From positions 1-36,384 of the forward strand of contig JAGVXD010000021.1 of the NCBI GenBank assembly GCA_018303945.1: a stretch of 36,384 nt of DNA, written 5' to 3'. Below are positions 26,791 to 36,243 of the stretch, in pieces. The notes below the pieces were generated by a model that was not told where the DNA came from, did not search any database, and saw only the letters and a program-made list of their open reading frames with translations. The stretch's first letter is position 1. Each line of letters begins with the position of its first letter. Position numbers and translations under genes: made by a program. This DNA is from Candidatus Pacearchaeota archaeon. Its GTDB lineage: Archaea; Nanobdellota; Nanobdellia; Pacearchaeales; GW2011-AR1.

Positions 26791-28395
26791 ATGGCAGTCA
26801 ATATTCACAATCTTATAGCGGCAATACGTCCAGACTTATACTGTGACAAGAGCGATAGAGAGCTGATAAAAAAGGTAAAGGAAGTCGCTGCAAAAGAAGG
26901 GTATCTAAAGGCGGCAGAGATCGCTAAACCACGGGAAACAGAGCCAATGGACCTTGTAGAAATACAATTTAAAAGCCCGGCAGAAAAGCACGGTTTGAAA
27001 AGCCCGGCACAAAAAAATGTTCTGATATATGATTCAACTTCTGAAGGATTGGAGCCAACATATTTCTGGATTATTGATAAAATGTCTGAAGAATATAAAA
27101 AAACTGAAAAGCTCATAGACAACTTCGTCTCTTCACCAGGTTCCGGACATTTCTCTGAAATGAACATGAAAGCCACAAAAATGCAGGAGGAAGGGATGAA
27201 ACTTCTTGGCTCGGCAAATCAAGTTATAAAATCAATACTTAGCTTAATATACGATCTTAAAGAGTTCAAGATAAGACTTGCCCTCTATAATGATTATCAC
27301 AGTGAAGATAAGACGAAGAAGAATTCAGCTTTGCTCTCATTGAAACAGATATGGATGGATACAGTTGATGTAAAAAGAGGGCCAACTGCTTTAAAGGGAC
27401 TTATACAGCAGTTTGATTACGTAACTGTAATTGACGCTTTTATGTCTGCCGAATCACTTGAGCATGTTACTAAATCTGAAAGAGAAGGCGGGCTGGACCT
27501 TAACGACAGAGTAAGAAGAATAATACAACAGAGAGTAGGAGAGTTCTTTCGGTGGATAGACGAGTCTGAAAGAGAATTAAGGAAAAGATACCAGATAGAA
27601 CGCACATATTTGAAAAGCCAAGTAAGCACTGTCAAACTATACGCAAGATGGGCTAAACCATATTTAAGAGCGGCTCAAAAACTGGAACAGAATGCTAATC
27701 CTGAAAGCTGGTCTGGGAGCTTCGCCGCTGGATTGGTAAGCGCTTTTAATACATCTATATTGGAGCTTGTTCTTATGGGAACTGCTCCATATAGTCCTGA
27801 TGCGGATATTGCTCAGGGAGACCTTCCTAAAATTGCAGGAGATAAAAAATTAAGAAAATACGCTTCACTTGTTCTGGTAGAGTTCCATTTCAGAAGCATA
27901 CCTGAAAGAACAAACCAGGGAGGATATGGCTTCAGAGGAAGAATAGAGATTATATTCAGCGGTTATGGACTGAATGAAGATGAAATAAAAATATTCAAGA
28001 GCGCACTGCTAAAGGATGATTTAAAAGATGTCTTGCAGCTTGTTGAGGGGGCAACTGGAGAGAGTCTTGAGGTTATGATGAAAGACATAGACGAATTCAT
28101 GAAAGAAGATGAAAAAAAGGAGTCTAAGGAAGAGAAGAAAAGCGGAGATGTAAATCCTTTCTCCGAGCTCCTCTCTATTTTCAAGCCAAATAAAGAGGAG
28201 TCTAAGGAAGAGAAGAAGGAAGAAAAAAGCGAGAAGAAGGAAGAATTCAACGACAAGAAAATCATACCTAAGGATTCACAAGTAGAAGAGCTTCTTAGGT
28301 CACAGGCAATAATTGGAGCCAGAAGAAGAGCATATAGACTTTATGATTTGTACAAGAAGTCAAAGGGATTGTTTACTGTTCCTGACCTTGTGTAG
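26791..28395 (+). CDS. Helical protein of unknown function with acidic/lysine-rich linker
   Basis: Probable start MAVNIHNLIAAIRPDLYCDK; mostly helical; TATA-like TTTTAAATA at 26752-26760; linker holds a 22-bp DNA direct repeat (28118-28139, 28196-28217). Confidence 0.8.
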   Translation: MAVNIHNLIAAIRPDLYCDKSDRELIKKVKEVAAKEGYLKAAEIAKPRETEPMDLVEIQFKSPAEKHGLKSPAQKNVLIYDSTSEGLEPTYFWIIDKMSEEYKKTEKLIDNFVSSPGSGHFSEMNMKATKMQEEGMKLLGSANQVIKSILSLIYDLKEFKIRLALYNDYHSEDKTKKNSALLSLKQIWMDTVDVKRGPTALKGLIQQFDYVTVIDAFMSAESLEHVTKSEREGGLDLNDRVRRIIQQRVGEFFRWIDESERELRKRYQIERTYLKSQVSTVKLYARWAKPYLRAAQKLEQNANPESWSGSFAAGLVSAFNTSILELVLMGTAPYSPDADIAQGDLPKIAGDKKLRKYASLVLVEFHFRSIPERTNQGGYGFRGRIEIIFSGYGLNEDEIKIFKSALLKDDLKDVLQLVEGATGESLEVMMKDIDEFMKEDEKKESKEEKKSGDVNPFSELLSIFKPNKEESKEEKKEEKSEKKEEFNDKKIIPKDSQVEELLRSQAIIGARRRAYRLYDLYKKSKGLFTVPDLV

Positions 28396-28456
28396 TCCAT
28401 AAAATCTACTTCGCTTGAAACACACAATTTAAATAATTGTTTATATTGTATAGATA

Positions 28457-28954
28457 ATGACTAAGGTGAAAATAATAAGGCTGATTGAGCCTAAAGTAAA
28501 AGAAGTGAAGATAAATGATAAGGAAAAGGAAGCTAGCCTTGAGGAAATGACTAATGACGAGTCGCCTGAAACCAAGGCATGGCTTTCCACCGATACAGAA
28601 AGGCCGACTACATTGATAAGGGTTGATAGAGAAAGACAGGTGGCAGCTCCACGAGAGCAAGCGCAAACACCTGTCGCAAATAATCAGGCGAGAAGCAAAG
28701 AATTTTCAGCTTATGAAACTCAAATTAGACAGGACGAATTAAAGAAAGAATACGCGTCTGCAAGAGCATCTCAAATATCACCTATGCTTCTAAGGGATGA
28801 AAGAACGTTGACTAGTTCTCCTCAACAAAACGTTCTTTCCGGAAATGAAAGACAGAGAGAACGCTTCCCTATCCAAGATGATGGGAAGAAATACGAAGCC
28901 GAGAGAGGCGTGGCAGAAGTAAGAACTAAACGCAAGATGCCCTGGGATATTTAA
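28457..28954 (+). CDS. Probably disordered charged hypothetical protein (165 aa)
   Basis: Low-complexity charged ORF co-oriented with its neighbours; TATA-like TTTATATTG upstream. Confidence 0.65.
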   Translation: MTKVKIIRLIEPKVKEVKINDKEKEASLEEMTNDESPETKAWLSTDTERPTTLIRVDRERQVAAPREQAQTPVANNQARSKEFSAYETQIRQDELKKEYASARASQISPMLLRDERTLTSSPQQNVLSGNERQRERFPIQDDGKKYEAERGVAEVRTKRKMPWDI

Positions 28955-28995
28955 GTGAAAGTTATATTTATATACCTGGCAGGCGTTTAGGTAAT

Positions 28996-30825
28996 ATGGG
29001 GGGAGATTATCAATTTTACGGGGGTGCAGCTTACACAATAAATCCTGATAATGATGAGCTATTTCAAGGATTTTCTTCTTATAGAGCTCCTGCCGGGAGC
29101 TTTGGGATTTCTACGGATCCAAGAACTGCTAATCAGTTGAAAGCAGTAGCTGATAAGTTTAACACTGGAACGAAAGCAGTTGAAGTATCTGCTATAACTC
29201 CAAACATACTTGAATCAATACCAAATCAACATTTAGAGGAATTAAACAAACTTAGAAAACTAGTTGGAGCTGAATTAACATTCCATGGGCCGATTGTAGA
29301 GCCAACTGGAATAGGAAGAGATGGGTGGGATGAAGAAAAGAGGATTCAGGCAGAACGCCAGATGTGGAGTGCTGTTGAGAGAGGGCAAAAGATTAATTCT
29401 GATGGCAATTTAGTCGTGACTTTTCATTCTTCTGCTGGCCTGCCAGAAATAAAAACGAGAAAGAAAACAGAAGATGGAAAAGAACAGGTAAGCGAATTCT
29501 GGGTTATTGATGAAAGAGAAGGGAAATTTGCGCCTTTAAAGATAAAAGAAGATTATTTCAAGGATACAACTCCAAATGCTGAACAAACCCTGACTAAATT
29601 AAACAAGGAAAACTGGGATAACTCACTGACACATGCAAGCTATAATGCTCATCAATCAAGTGCTATCCTTGAATCGGCAATAAAGCAAGTAAAGCAGCTA
29701 GACCCACAAACAAAACTTACAACCGATGAGTTAGTTAATGTTTATGCTAAAAGCCGAACTCCTGAAGGGCAGAAATATCTTAACGCTCTTAGCCCAGAAA
29801 CAAGGAAAGCAGCAGGCGAATTAATGAGTCAGTTAAATCATGCTGAAAATTATGTAAGAACGGCATATAATGAGCTTCAGAATCTGTACAATCAAGCTTA
29901 TTCTGCGGCAGTTTTATCTAATAATGAGAAAGACTTGGATAAGCTTAAAGCTTTCAGGGCGGAAATTCTGCCAAAAATTAATAAAGAAAATCTGGAGAAG
30001 CCCGATAATATGGCTAAGCTAAATGAGGAAATTGTAGATGGTATTAAGACTTTAAGCACCTTAAATGATGTACCTAAAATATACAAGCCATTAAATGAGT
30101 TTGCCATTGATAAAGCTTCAGATACATTTGCAGGAATTGCATATAAATCTTATGATAAATTTGGGGAAAAAGCGCCAATCATAAGCATAGAAAATCCTCC
30201 CGCAGGGGGAGCATTGAGCCGGGGCGAAGACTTGAGGGATTTAATTAAATCTACCCGTAAGAAATTCGAGAAAAAGCTGCAGGATGACGGAGTTAGTGAA
30301 GATGAAGCCAGGAAAATAGCTGAAAAGCAAATTGGCATTACTTGGGACGTTGGCCATATAAATATGATAAGAAAGTTTGGTTATGATGACAAAGATTTAG
30401 AGAAAGAAACTAAAAAAATCGCCCCATTTGTCAAGCACGTTCATCTTTCAGATAATTTTGGTTTAGAACATACTGAACTGCCAATGGGGATGGGAAACGT
30501 GCCTATAAAGAAGCACATGGAAATTCTTGACCAATATGCAAAGCAAGCTAAGAAGATAATTGAGACTGGAGACTGGTATAATCATTTCAAACATAGTCCT
30601 CTGGCTGAAAGTTTTGCTGCTTTCGGCTCTCCAATTTATGCAATGCAGGCATCTCCTTATTGGAGTACTGCAAGAGGAAGCATGAGTGGAGGTTATTTCG
30701 CCGGATATGGATTAAATCCCGACATTCATCACACAGTATATGGTGGGGGATTCTCTACGCTTCCGGTTGAACTTGGGGGAAATATGAGTGGAAGAAGTAG
30801 ATTTTCAGGAACTCCTAACGAATAA
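28996..30825 (+). CDS. TIM-barrel protein (xylose isomerase-like / AP endonuclease family 2-like) with helical insertion
   Basis: LTFHGPIVEPTG, VVTFHSSAG, ISIENPPAGG, GITWDVGHINMI, FVKHVHLSDNFG spaced as in xylose isomerase-like barrels. Confidence 0.75.
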   Translation: MGGDYQFYGGAAYTINPDNDELFQGFSSYRAPAGSFGISTDPRTANQLKAVADKFNTGTKAVEVSAITPNILESIPNQHLEELNKLRKLVGAELTFHGPIVEPTGIGRDGWDEEKRIQAERQMWSAVERGQKINSDGNLVVTFHSSAGLPEIKTRKKTEDGKEQVSEFWVIDEREGKFAPLKIKEDYFKDTTPNAEQTLTKLNKENWDNSLTHASYNAHQSSAILESAIKQVKQLDPQTKLTTDELVNVYAKSRTPEGQKYLNALSPETRKAAGELMSQLNHAENYVRTAYNELQNLYNQAYSAAVLSNNEKDLDKLKAFRAEILPKINKENLEKPDNMAKLNEEIVDGIKTLSTLNDVPKIYKPLNEFAIDKASDTFAGIAYKSYDKFGEKAPIISIENPPAGGALSRGEDLRDLIKSTRKKFEKKLQDDGVSEDEARKIAEKQIGITWDVGHINMIRKFGYDDKDLEKETKKIAPFVKHVHLSDNFGLEHTELPMGMGNVPIKKHMEILDQYAKQAKKIIETGDWYNHFKHSPLAESFAAFGSPIYAMQASPYWSTARGSMSGGYFAGYGLNPDIHHTVYGGGFSTLPVELGGNMSGRSRFSGTPNE

Positions 30826-30862
30826 CACTACACCATATAAATACTTAAATTTATTTTATTTT

Positions 30863-31141
30863 GTGCCCAAATCTCAAACAATATATACTCTGTATTTTGT
30901 AAAGGAAGCCGGAACTAATGATGCAAACATGGCGGCTGTGGATATTCACAGTCTTCTTAATAATAATTGCATTGAAGATGGAGATATAATTTCTCTTGCA
31001 AGAGAATTTGTATCTTATGGATGGAAAATCTCTAAAACAGACCGAATAGAAACTATTTCCAACACTATTATTAATGAATGGGCACATAGACCTTGGAGAA
31101 GAAGCAGAGGTATAGAAAGTCTTGTAAAAAAGGGAGGATGA
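30863..31141 (+). CDS. Small hypothetical protein, probable leaderless GTG start
   Basis: TATA-like CATATAAATACTTAAAT (30833-30849) ~25 nt upstream of in-frame GTG 30863 (VPKSQTIYTLYFVKEAG...); the ORF track start 30788 overlaps the TIM-barrel gene. Confidence 0.55.
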   Translation: MPKSQTIYTLYFVKEAGTNDANMAAVDIHSLLNNNCIEDGDIISLAREFVSYGWKISKTDRIETISNTIINEWAHRPWRRSRGIESLVKKGG

Positions 31142-31254
31142 TGCAATTTACAGGATTTTCTTCTGCTAATCTTGATTTATTTTATAAAACATATAGAAAA
31201 TTCTGCAAGATAAATGAAGAATTAGAAAACACAAACTGTCTGCTAAAAAGATAA
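31141..31254 (+). CDS. 37-aa ORF translationally coupled to the preceding gene
   Basis: TGATG overlap; MQFTGFSSANLDLFYKTYRKFCKINEELENTNCLLKR*. Confidence 0.4.
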   Translation: MQFTGFSSANLDLFYKTYRKFCKINEELENTNCLLKR

Positions 31255-31313
31255 CTCATAAATCATGCTAGTAAACATTTAAAAATAAGTCTGCCGTAAG
31301 GAATATAAGGTAT

Positions 31314-32186
31314 ATGGAGCAAAATCTTAAAAAAAGAAAGGTGAAAGCGGTAGCTGTAAAAACTCTGAAAGAGAGCTCTCCTGAAAAGGGCCCTAGCTGG
31401 TCTAATGAGAAAGAAATAGCCATGGACTTTGCCACAAGAGTACATCAAAAATTTGACAGATTAATAAAGGCGAGCATTCTATTCGGTTCTCAAGCCAAAA
31501 ATACCTCTACAGAAAAGTCTGATATTGACATAATAATTATAATTGACGATGCTGCAATAGAATGGGATTTGGAGCTTGTAGCATGGTATAGAGAAGAAAT
31601 GGGGAAACTTGTATCCAATAGCGCATATCCGCGTGAATTGCATGTAAACACTGTCAAGCTCACAACTTGGTGGCAGGACTTAATGGAAGGAGATGCAGTT
31701 ATAATAAATATACTGCGTTATGGAGAAGTTCTTATTGACGTGGGAGGTTTCTTTAATCCATTAAAAATATTGCTGCAAAAAGGCAAGATAAAGTCAACTG
31801 TTGAAGCTGTTTATATTGCTTTGCAGAGAGCACCAACCCATTTATTAAGAAGCCGTGCAGCCAAAGTAAGCGCTGTTGAAGGTATATATTGGTGCATGGT
31901 TGATTCTGCACAAGCAGCTTTAATGACTGCTGGCAAGCTTCCGCCTAGTCCTGAACATATACCTTCTATGTTAAAGGAGGTATTTGTTGACACTGGAATG
32001 CTAAAGCTAGATTATGCGCATGAGCTCCATCAAATTTATTTAATTCATAAATCAGTTGCCCATCATGAAATTCACGATGTAAAGGGAGACGACCTTGACA
32101 AATGGAGCGAGAGAGCCAAAGATTTTCTTAGTGAGATGACTCGTTTAGTTGATGTCTTGGTTGAGAAAAGCAAAAAGAAAGATTAG
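31314..32186 (+). CDS. Nucleotidyltransferase-domain protein (NTP_transf_2-like)
   Basis: ILFGSQAKNTSTEKSDIDIIIIIDD = hG[GS]x9-13DxD signature; helical C-terminal half. Confidence 0.85.
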   Translation: MEQNLKKRKVKAVAVKTLKESSPEKGPSWSNEKEIAMDFATRVHQKFDRLIKASILFGSQAKNTSTEKSDIDIIIIIDDAAIEWDLELVAWYREEMGKLVSNSAYPRELHVNTVKLTTWWQDLMEGDAVIINILRYGEVLIDVGGFFNPLKILLQKGKIKSTVEAVYIALQRAPTHLLRSRAAKVSAVEGIYWCMVDSAQAALMTAGKLPPSPEHIPSMLKEVFVDTGMLKLDYAHELHQIYLIHKSVAHHEIHDVKGDDLDKWSERAKDFLSEMTRLVDVLVEKSKKKD

Positions 32187-32188
32187 AG

Positions 32189-32989
32189 TTATTCTTCTTC
32201 AAGTTTATCTCTTTCAGCACGATATACCAGCTCGAATGCCAATGGGAAATTCTTTTCTGCAAGAGCTTTGACTCCGCCGCGAACTATGTCCTGAATATTC
32301 TTGCCTTTAGCAATTAATTTGTAGCTTTCTTCAGCTTCTTTTGCTTGAACTTCAAGTCCTTTCTTTGCAAATTCCTTTATTTTCTCAGGGCTTACAAATC
32401 TTTGAGCAACTGCAGCAGCAGCCATTGCACGAGCAAACTCTTTGCCTTGTCTGTCCTGACTTTTTTCAGCTTCAATTTCTCCAGCTCCATGAGCGGCTGC
32501 AGAATAAATAACCTTTTGTTCCTCTGGATTAATTGCCCCGCCAGATTCATATCTAGACATAAAATCCTTGACTCCAATATATTGCTTGTATGCATTAACT
32601 ATAGGTTTATCTTCTGCAGGTATATGTTTATCGACATATTGTGTTTTTAACAATCTATCAAGAGTTTTTTCAGGTATATCTCTAACAATTGATTCCAGAT
32701 TAAAATATCTTCCTGCTTCTTTAGTGAGAGAGTGCATTCTTGTGCTTAAGGTAGTGTTTAATAATTCCTCATTTAGCTTTTCTGGAGAAGGATGTGCGCT
32801 CTTCAAATTTTCAGGAAGAAAGTCATATAACTCTTTTTGCAATTTTCCAAATGCTTCTTTTTTCTTATCCTCTCTTGGATCTTCTTTCTCCGTTTTAACG
32901 AGGGTGCTTAATTTACCTCTCGCGTCCATCAAACTGAGATACTGCTGATAATCATTTGGTTGATCTTGATTATTTGTCATAATAATCAA
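32189..32989 (-). CDS. Helical hypothetical protein (start probably MTNNQ)
   Basis: Long ORF; TATA-like TATATAAATC region upstream. Confidence 0.65.
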   Translation of the reverse strand: MIIMTNNQDQPNDYQQYLSLMDARGKLSTLVKTEKEDPREDKKKEAFGKLQKELYDFLPENLKSAHPSPEKLNEELLNTTLSTRMHSLTKEAGRYFNLESIVRDIPEKTLDRLLKTQYVDKHIPAEDKPIVNAYKQYIGVKDFMSRYESGGAINPEEQKVIYSAAAHGAGEIEAEKSQDRQGKEFARAMAAAAVAQRFVSPEKIKEFAKKGLEVQAKEAEESYKLIAKGKNIQDIVRGGVKALAEKNFPLAFELVYRAERDKLEEE

Positions 32990-33043
32990 ATATATTCAGA
33001 GTATATAAATCTTTCGGTTGTAGAGACTAACTAGTAGTAACAG

Positions 33044-33559
33044 TCATAGATAGGATCTTTTAAGCCAGTCATTAAGATTTAGAGCGAAAGATTTTGATTC
33101 CTCTTTAAGAGGACGTTTTATATTTTTAAGATTCTTGGCGGCGTGAAACTCAATTACTCCTTTTGTTACCTGAAAAGTATCTGAATTTGCATCCCAGTTT
33201 TTAGTCACAGGAAATCCAATTCTTTCCAACTCCTTATTCCATGTGCAGTCTAACTTAACCCATCTCCCTCCTATTTTAACCTCTAAAATAGTATGAACCC
33301 AGAGGGTGCCTGAACGATTAAGGTGCCTTATAACTTCATGAGGGATTGGCAAATCTTTCCAGTCGAAAACAACTTTTAATTTTCTGACATTGAAACCATC
33401 CCTCTTTAGCATTTTGAATAATAATTCAGATTTGTGCCTATTGTCTCCCTCTTCCATTGATTCATATAGTCTTAAATGAGAGAATTTAGTCACCTTATAT
33501 CTTATTGACTGAACGAACTCGTAATCATTCACTAATTGAGATGGGCTATTGCGAATCAT
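33044..33559 (-). CDS. Transglutaminase-like fold protein lacking an obvious catalytic Cys
   Basis: DNRHKSELLFKMLKRDGFNVRKLKVVF...LWVHTILEVKIGGRWVKLDCTWN follows the TG-core pattern (His and Asp positions present). Confidence 0.6.
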   Translation of the reverse strand: MIRNSPSQLVNDYEFVQSIRYKVTKFSHLRLYESMEEGDNRHKSELLFKMLKRDGFNVRKLKVVFDWKDLPIPHEVIRHLNRSGTLWVHTILEVKIGGRWVKLDCTWNKELERIGFPVTKNWDANSDTFQVTKGVIEFHAAKNLKNIKRPLKEESKSFALNLNDWLKRSYL

Positions 33560-33635
33560 TTTCTAAGATGATAATCTATGCCAAGAATATTTAAATATAT
33601 ATGATATAACTCAACTTTATGAATGGATGGTTTAA

Positions 33636-34505
33636 ATGAAAGGGATAATTCTGGCCGGTGGAAGCGGTTCAAGACTATATCCTCTGACTAAAGTCGCAAG
33701 CAAACAGCTTCAACCGGTTTATGACAAGCCAATGATATATTATCCTCTTACTACACTCATAGAAAATGGGGTAAATGAATTCTGCCTTATCTCAACGCCC
33801 ATGGATATTCCAATATTTAGGCAGCTTTTAGGCAATGGCAATCAGTGGGGAACTTCATTTGAATATATGGAGCAACAGAAACCTGAAGGAATCGCGCAGG
33901 CATTTCTAATTGCAGAAAGATTTATAGGAAAAGGCTCTGTCGCACTTATACTTGGAGATAATATATTCTATGGGGCTGATGGTTTCAATCTAGCATTCAG
34001 CGAATTTGGAGATGGAGCATCTATATTTGGATATCATGTAAATGACCCTGAAAGATATGGAGTAGTTGAATTTGATTCCAGAGGAAAAGCAATATCCATT
34101 GAGGAAAAGCCTAAATCTCCTAAGAGCAATTATGCCGTCCCAGGATTATATTTATATGATAATAAAGTAGTTTCAATAGCTAAAAATCTAAAGCCTTCTT
34201 CCAGAGGAGAGCTTGAGATAACTGATGTTAATATGACTTACTTGAATAACAGCGAGCTTAAAGTATACAAGCTATCTAGGGGATTTGCATGGCTTGATGC
34301 TGGCACAAGCAGCAGTCTGCATGATGCTTCGGCTTATGTACAGACTATTGAAAAAAGACAGGGAATAAAAATTGGATGCCCTGAAGAAGCAGCATTTAGA
34401 GCAGGATTTCTCTCTTCGGCAGGATTAGAAAAGATAATTGGCAAACTGCCTAATTGTGAATATAGAACGTATCTTGAAGAAGTTCTAAATGAAACAAGAA
34501 GGTAA
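33636..34505 (+). CDS. rmlA: Glucose-1-phosphate thymidylyltransferase
   Basis: MKGIILAGGSGSRLYPLTKVASKQLQPVYDKPMIYYPLTTLI, LILGDNIFYG, PERYGVVEFD, RGFAWLDAGTSSSLHDAS. Confidence 0.97.
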   Translation: MKGIILAGGSGSRLYPLTKVASKQLQPVYDKPMIYYPLTTLIENGVNEFCLISTPMDIPIFRQLLGNGNQWGTSFEYMEQQKPEGIAQAFLIAERFIGKGSVALILGDNIFYGADGFNLAFSEFGDGASIFGYHVNDPERYGVVEFDSRGKAISIEEKPKSPKSNYAVPGLYLYDNKVVSIAKNLKPSSRGELEITDVNMTYLNNSELKVYKLSRGFAWLDAGTSSSLHDASAYVQTIEKRQGIKIGCPEEAAFRAGFLSSAGLEKIIGKLPNCEYRTYLEEVLNETRR

Positions 34506-34554
34506 AACTGGATTTATATCATTAAGCAGTATAAAATATTACTTTATCTCCCCC

Positions 34555-34574
34555 TATATTCCTATAGGAATATA
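34555..34574. repeat. 20-bp perfect palindrome in an intergenic region
   Basis: TATATTCCTATAGGAATATA. Confidence 0.85.
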
Positions 34575-34676
34575 TGTGAAAACTCTTGATAATTTGATAT
34601 AGAGTTATTTTATAGTAGTTACACTACAAAGATTTAAAAAGTCAGATTACAGTAAATTCTATTGATTGTATCCAAC

Positions 34677-35315
34677 ATGATAAATGAAATATGCTATGAT
34701 GAACTAAAAAATATGTTTAATCGTGAAATTGGAGATATTAATCTGCCGGAAATTAAGCTTGAAAATGGATATCTTGGCTCGAGACTTGAGTGCGAAGTTA
34801 TGGCGAAGCTGTGCAAGTTGCAAAAACCTAAAAAGATATTTGAGATTGGGACTTTTGAAGGAGGAACTACTTTAATTATGGCAATGAATTCTCCAGAAGC
34901 AGAGATTTACACTCTTGACCTTCCATGGATTAATCAACCTGACAGGAAAGAAGAAATAGGAAATTCCAATCAGTTTTATATTGACAATAGAAAAAAGATT
35001 GTTTTTGAGGATACACATTATGCTAAAAGAATAACTAGATTATTTGGAGACTCGTCAGATTTCCCAATTAGAGGTCATGCACATTCCATTGACTTTGTTT
35101 TTGTAGATGGGTGCCACACAGAGCATTATATAAAAAACGATACAGACAAGGCGTTTGAAATGGTAAGCTCTGGGGGAATTATAGTATGGCATGATTATGA
35201 TCCGACAGAACACAGCTGTTGGGACTGTGTATTTAATCATCTTAATGAGATATCAAGTCTAGGCATTCATCATATTACTGGTACTGCTATAGCTTTTTAC
35301 AGAAAAGATAAATAA
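34677..35315 (+). CDS. Class I SAM-dependent methyltransferase (Methyltransf_24-like)
   Basis: IFEIGTFEGGTTLIMAMNSPEAEIYTLDLP, IDFVFVDGCHTEHYIKNDTDKAFEMVSSGGIIVWHDYDP; ATG at 34677 preferred over TTG 34662. Confidence 0.85.
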   Translation: MINEICYDELKNMFNREIGDINLPEIKLENGYLGSRLECEVMAKLCKLQKPKKIFEIGTFEGGTTLIMAMNSPEAEIYTLDLPWINQPDRKEEIGNSNQFYIDNRKKIVFEDTHYAKRITRLFGDSSDFPIRGHAHSIDFVFVDGCHTEHYIKNDTDKAFEMVSSGGIIVWHDYDPTEHSCWDCVFNHLNEISSLGIHHITGTAIAFYRKDK

Positions 35316-35331
35316 TGAAATTTATATTATT

Positions 35332-36117
35332 ATGAAAGTTAGATTGCAGAACAGCGGTGAAGTAGTTAGAAGACTAGAAGATAGACTAAACAGAGATCTA
35401 GAGAGAGTAGTTAAATCATTTGGAGATTTTCTAGGTGGAGATTACGGTCGCAACGAAAGAGAATATCATCAATTAGATAGATTTGAAATTTATTTGAATA
35501 ATGGAAGCAGAGAAAAAGACTCTAAAGCTTATGATTCTCTATTTTATGATTTCGCAATAGCTCCTTATAGCGTTGCACAATATATATCTAATTCAAATTT
35601 ACATCCAGACGGAAAAGTGTATCTAGTATCTAAATTAGCCGGACAAGGAGAAAGTCAAGACGACGCTATTGTTAATCGGGCAGTAATAGAAATATTTGAC
35701 AAAAATAAAGTTGACAGATTCGGGCCGTCAATTTTAGATTATTTTTTGTGGTTTTTTGCTGATAGAAGAGATAAAGAGAGATTTACCAGAGTCTTAGACG
35801 GAAGGTTAAGAAAAAGAGGACATTTATTATCAGATTTTTCCGAGAATATAATTTCTGATAAATATGAGATTAGAAACAAAAAACAGTTTAATATTTTAGT
35901 TCGCAATAAGTTTGTAAGTTTTATAGGAAAGCTAGGATATAGCCACATTCAAATAAGAGATAGGGGTTATGTTGGAAAGGCTTTGAAAATTATTGCTCTA
36001 GATTGTAAGTCTAGTCAGATTGGAAAAAATGCAAAATTGTTATTAAAAAATCATAAATGGGAGCATGTTCATCAAGAATCATTTGATAGTGAAGGTCACC
36101 CTCAAAATAAAGACTGA
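35332..36117 (+). CDS. Hypothetical protein (261 aa)
   Basis: Long ORF with TATA-like TTTATATTAT directly upstream; helical; no family recognised. Confidence 0.6.
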   Translation: MKVRLQNSGEVVRRLEDRLNRDLERVVKSFGDFLGGDYGRNEREYHQLDRFEIYLNNGSREKDSKAYDSLFYDFAIAPYSVAQYISNSNLHPDGKVYLVSKLAGQGESQDDAIVNRAVIEIFDKNKVDRFGPSILDYFLWFFADRRDKERFTRVLDGRLRKRGHLLSDFSENIISDKYEIRNKKQFNILVRNKFVSFIGKLGYSHIQIRDRGYVGKALKIIALDCKSSQIGKNAKLLLKNHKWEHVHQESFDSEGHPQNKD

Positions 36118-36173
36118 AATAATTTATCTCTCTTAAAAAATGATACGCCCCAACCGGACTTGTAGAGAAAACT

Positions 36174-36197
36174 TCATGCCCTTTAGCATGATTTTTT
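36174..36197. terminator. Hairpin plus T-run between convergent ORFs
   Basis: TCATGC-CCTTTA-GCATGA followed by TTTTTT. Confidence 0.5.
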
Positions 36198-36243
36198 ATC
36201 CTATATCTCTCTGCCGTCGCTAGTATTTATATTTTTCTGTTTC

